Below, piece by piece: positions 6,885-7,416 of a DNA stretch of 7,416 bases; the stretch's first letter is position 1; the number at the start of each line of letters is the position of its first letter. Origin of the DNA: Bacteroidales bacterium (GTDB lineage Bacteria; Bacteroidota; Bacteroidia; Bacteroidales; P3); NCBI GenBank assembly GCA_012837565.1, contig DUQY01000176.1, forward strand, positions 1 to 7,416. The letters run 5' to 3'. Under the pieces are notes generated by a model. It made no database searches. It worked only from the letters and a program-made list of their open reading frames with translations, and was not told the origin of the DNA. The translations under genes and the position numbers were made by a program.

Positions 6885-7250
6885 TTAGGCTAAAGGCTCT
6901 TTCTTTTCCACAGCTTCTTTTTTCTCTGCTGTAGGCTTTGGAGTGTTAGGTTTGTTTTCTTCAACCTTAACTCCTAACGGAACTACATCTACAAGGACAT
7001 CATTCTTACTAACTATTTGTCCTTTCTTAATGTTGATTGCTCCAATTGTTCCGTCTATTGTAGAGCAAAGCTCATTATCCATCTTCATTGCATGTAAGGT
7101 AAATAAAGGATCTCCTTTCTTTACTTTCTGACCTTTTTTCACAAAGATATCAATAATTGTACCTGGAATAAATGCATATATTTGTCCTGGTTCAACCTTA
7201 ACATATAATGAGCGATAATGAGTTCTAATATCTGGTTTAATATTTGACAT
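6885..7250 (-). CDS. Biotin carboxyl carrier protein-like subunit of an acyl-CoA carboxylase/decarboxylase
   Basis: This small 121-residue protein has a biotinyl/lipoyl-attachment domain. PGQIYAFIPGTIIDIFVKKGQKVKKGD (21-47) gives the first half of the barrel, LHAMKMDNEL (52-61) carries the biotin-acceptor Lys56 in the classic AMKM hairpin, and GTIGAINIKKGQIVSKNDVLVDV completes the domain near residue 88. The biotinylated lysine shuttles CO2 between biotin carboxylase and carboxyltransferase subunits. Architecture is unusual. Typical carriers have an N-terminal linker and end about 35 residues after the lysine. Here the domain begins near residue 16 and is followed by about 33 residues rich in Lys, Glu and Pro. 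Upstream on the same strand is the tail of a carboxyltransferase gene, supporting a shared complex. A lipoyl carrier is less likely because lipoyl domains usually have DKA rather than MKM. ATG 7250 gives a complete domain; the preceding AT-rich leader shows no Shine-Dalgarno. Confidence 0.9.
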   Translation of the reverse strand: MSNIKPDIRTHYRSLYVKVEPGQIYAFIPGTIIDIFVKKGQKVKKGDPLFTLHAMKMDNELCSTIDGTIGAINIKKGQIVSKNDVLVDVVPLGVKVEENKPNTPKPTAEKKEAVEKKEPLA

Positions 7251-7284
7251 ATTCTTTGTTTAATTCGATTTTATGATTTAATTC
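7241..7284 (+). repeat. Left arm of a perfect 44-bp inverted repeat
   Basis: These 44 bases are the exact reverse complement of 7373-7416, separated by 88 nt. This arm covers the first codons and leader of the biotin carrier gene, so it is probably the native copy. It ends where pairing stops at 7285/7372; the outer end is set by the window edge, so the repeat may be longer. Confidence 0.97.
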
Positions 7285-7301
7285 TCTTAGATAATTATTA
7301 T

Positions 7302-7370
7302 TTAGAATGGAGGAATACCATGTTTCTTCCATGGATTCTCAACAACCTTACTCTTTGTCATTTCAAGAGC
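7302..7370 (-). CDS. Acyl-CoA carboxylase carboxyltransferase (PCCB/MmdA-like), extreme 3' end only
   Basis: Read on the minus strand, 22 codons and a TAA encode ALEMTKSK, VVE, then NPWKKHGIPPF. This matches the C-terminal tail of propionyl-CoA carboxylase beta / methylmalonyl-CoA decarboxylase alpha subunits, which usually finish like 'ALEML..K....P.KKHGNIPL'. It ends 51 nt before the start codon of the biotin carrier gene on the same strand, as expected for neighbouring subunit genes. Everything further upstream in this frame (from about 7373) falls in the fold-back copy of 7241-7284 and meets an in-frame TGA at 7412-7410. The window therefore holds only this genuine-looking tail; whether the gene is intact in the organism cannot be judged here. 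The frame is coding by motif similarity only, since 22 residues is short. Confidence 0.72.
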   Translation of the reverse strand, partial: ALEMTKSKVVENPWKKHGIPPF

Positions 7371-7372
7371 AT

Positions 7373-7416
7373 GAATTAAATCATAAAATCGAATTAAACA
7401 AAGAATATGTCAAATA
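7373..7416 (-). repeat. Right arm of the inverted repeat at the window edge, probably a fold-back copy
   Basis: This is the reverse complement of 7241-7284 without a mismatch, running to the last base. It replaces the place where the body of the carboxyltransferase gene should be and introduces a stop in that frame. It also carries a second, reversed copy of the start of the biotin carrier gene. A chimeric read or assembly edge artefact is the simplest reading; a real inversion or duplication junction is the alternative. Confidence 0.95.

Noticed and set aside
7241..7416. Hairpin telomere of a linear replicon
   Set aside because: The arms carry ordinary coding and leader sequence of a carboxylase operon and the loop is the end of a carboxyltransferase gene, which fits a fold-back chimera better than a telomere.

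Overview
The window looks like chromosomal DNA from an AT-rich member of the Bacteroidota, probably Bacteroidales-like. The evidence is a GldB-type lipoprotein, leaders without Shine-Dalgarno sequences, a TAnnTTTG promoter box in front of dxs, and the family types of all the proteins. I saw no rRNA, tRNA, CRISPR array, transposase or phage gene. The content is mostly housekeeping; the unusual parts are a short palindromic tandem-repeat array and a perfect fold-back at the right edge.

Positions 1-4609 (+ strand) hold five co-directional, tightly packed genes that look like one transcription unit. In order they are: the 3' end of a DUF3298-type envelope protein gene, a gldB-like lipoprotein gene, an LTA-synthase-like sulfatase-fold membrane transferase, a diacylglycerol-kinase-family lipid kinase (start overlaps the transferase by 14 nt), and a SUI1/YciH-type translation factor (start overlaps the kinase by 74 nt). 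The transferase-kinase pair suggests phospholipid head-group transfer coupled to recycling of the diacylglycerol by-product.

Positions 4610-4914 are a non-coding gap. It holds a weak hairpin at the SUI1 stop, four copies of a 22-bp-period palindromic repeat (4680-4765), and a Bacteroidota-type promoter. The promoter drives dxs (4915-6825), a full-length 1-deoxy-D-xylulose-5-phosphate synthase that starts the MEP isoprenoid pathway.

Positions 6826-7416 are convergent to dxs. On the minus strand lie a small biotin carrier protein (6885-7250) and, upstream of it, only the last 22 codons of an acyl-CoA carboxylase carboxyltransferase (7302-7370). Together they indicate a biotin-dependent acyl-CoA (probably propionyl/methylmalonyl-type) carboxylase or decarboxylase operon. 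The last 44 bases are a perfect reverse complement of 7241-7284 and break the carboxyltransferase reading frame. This looks more like a fold-back chimera or assembly edge artefact than native sequence.
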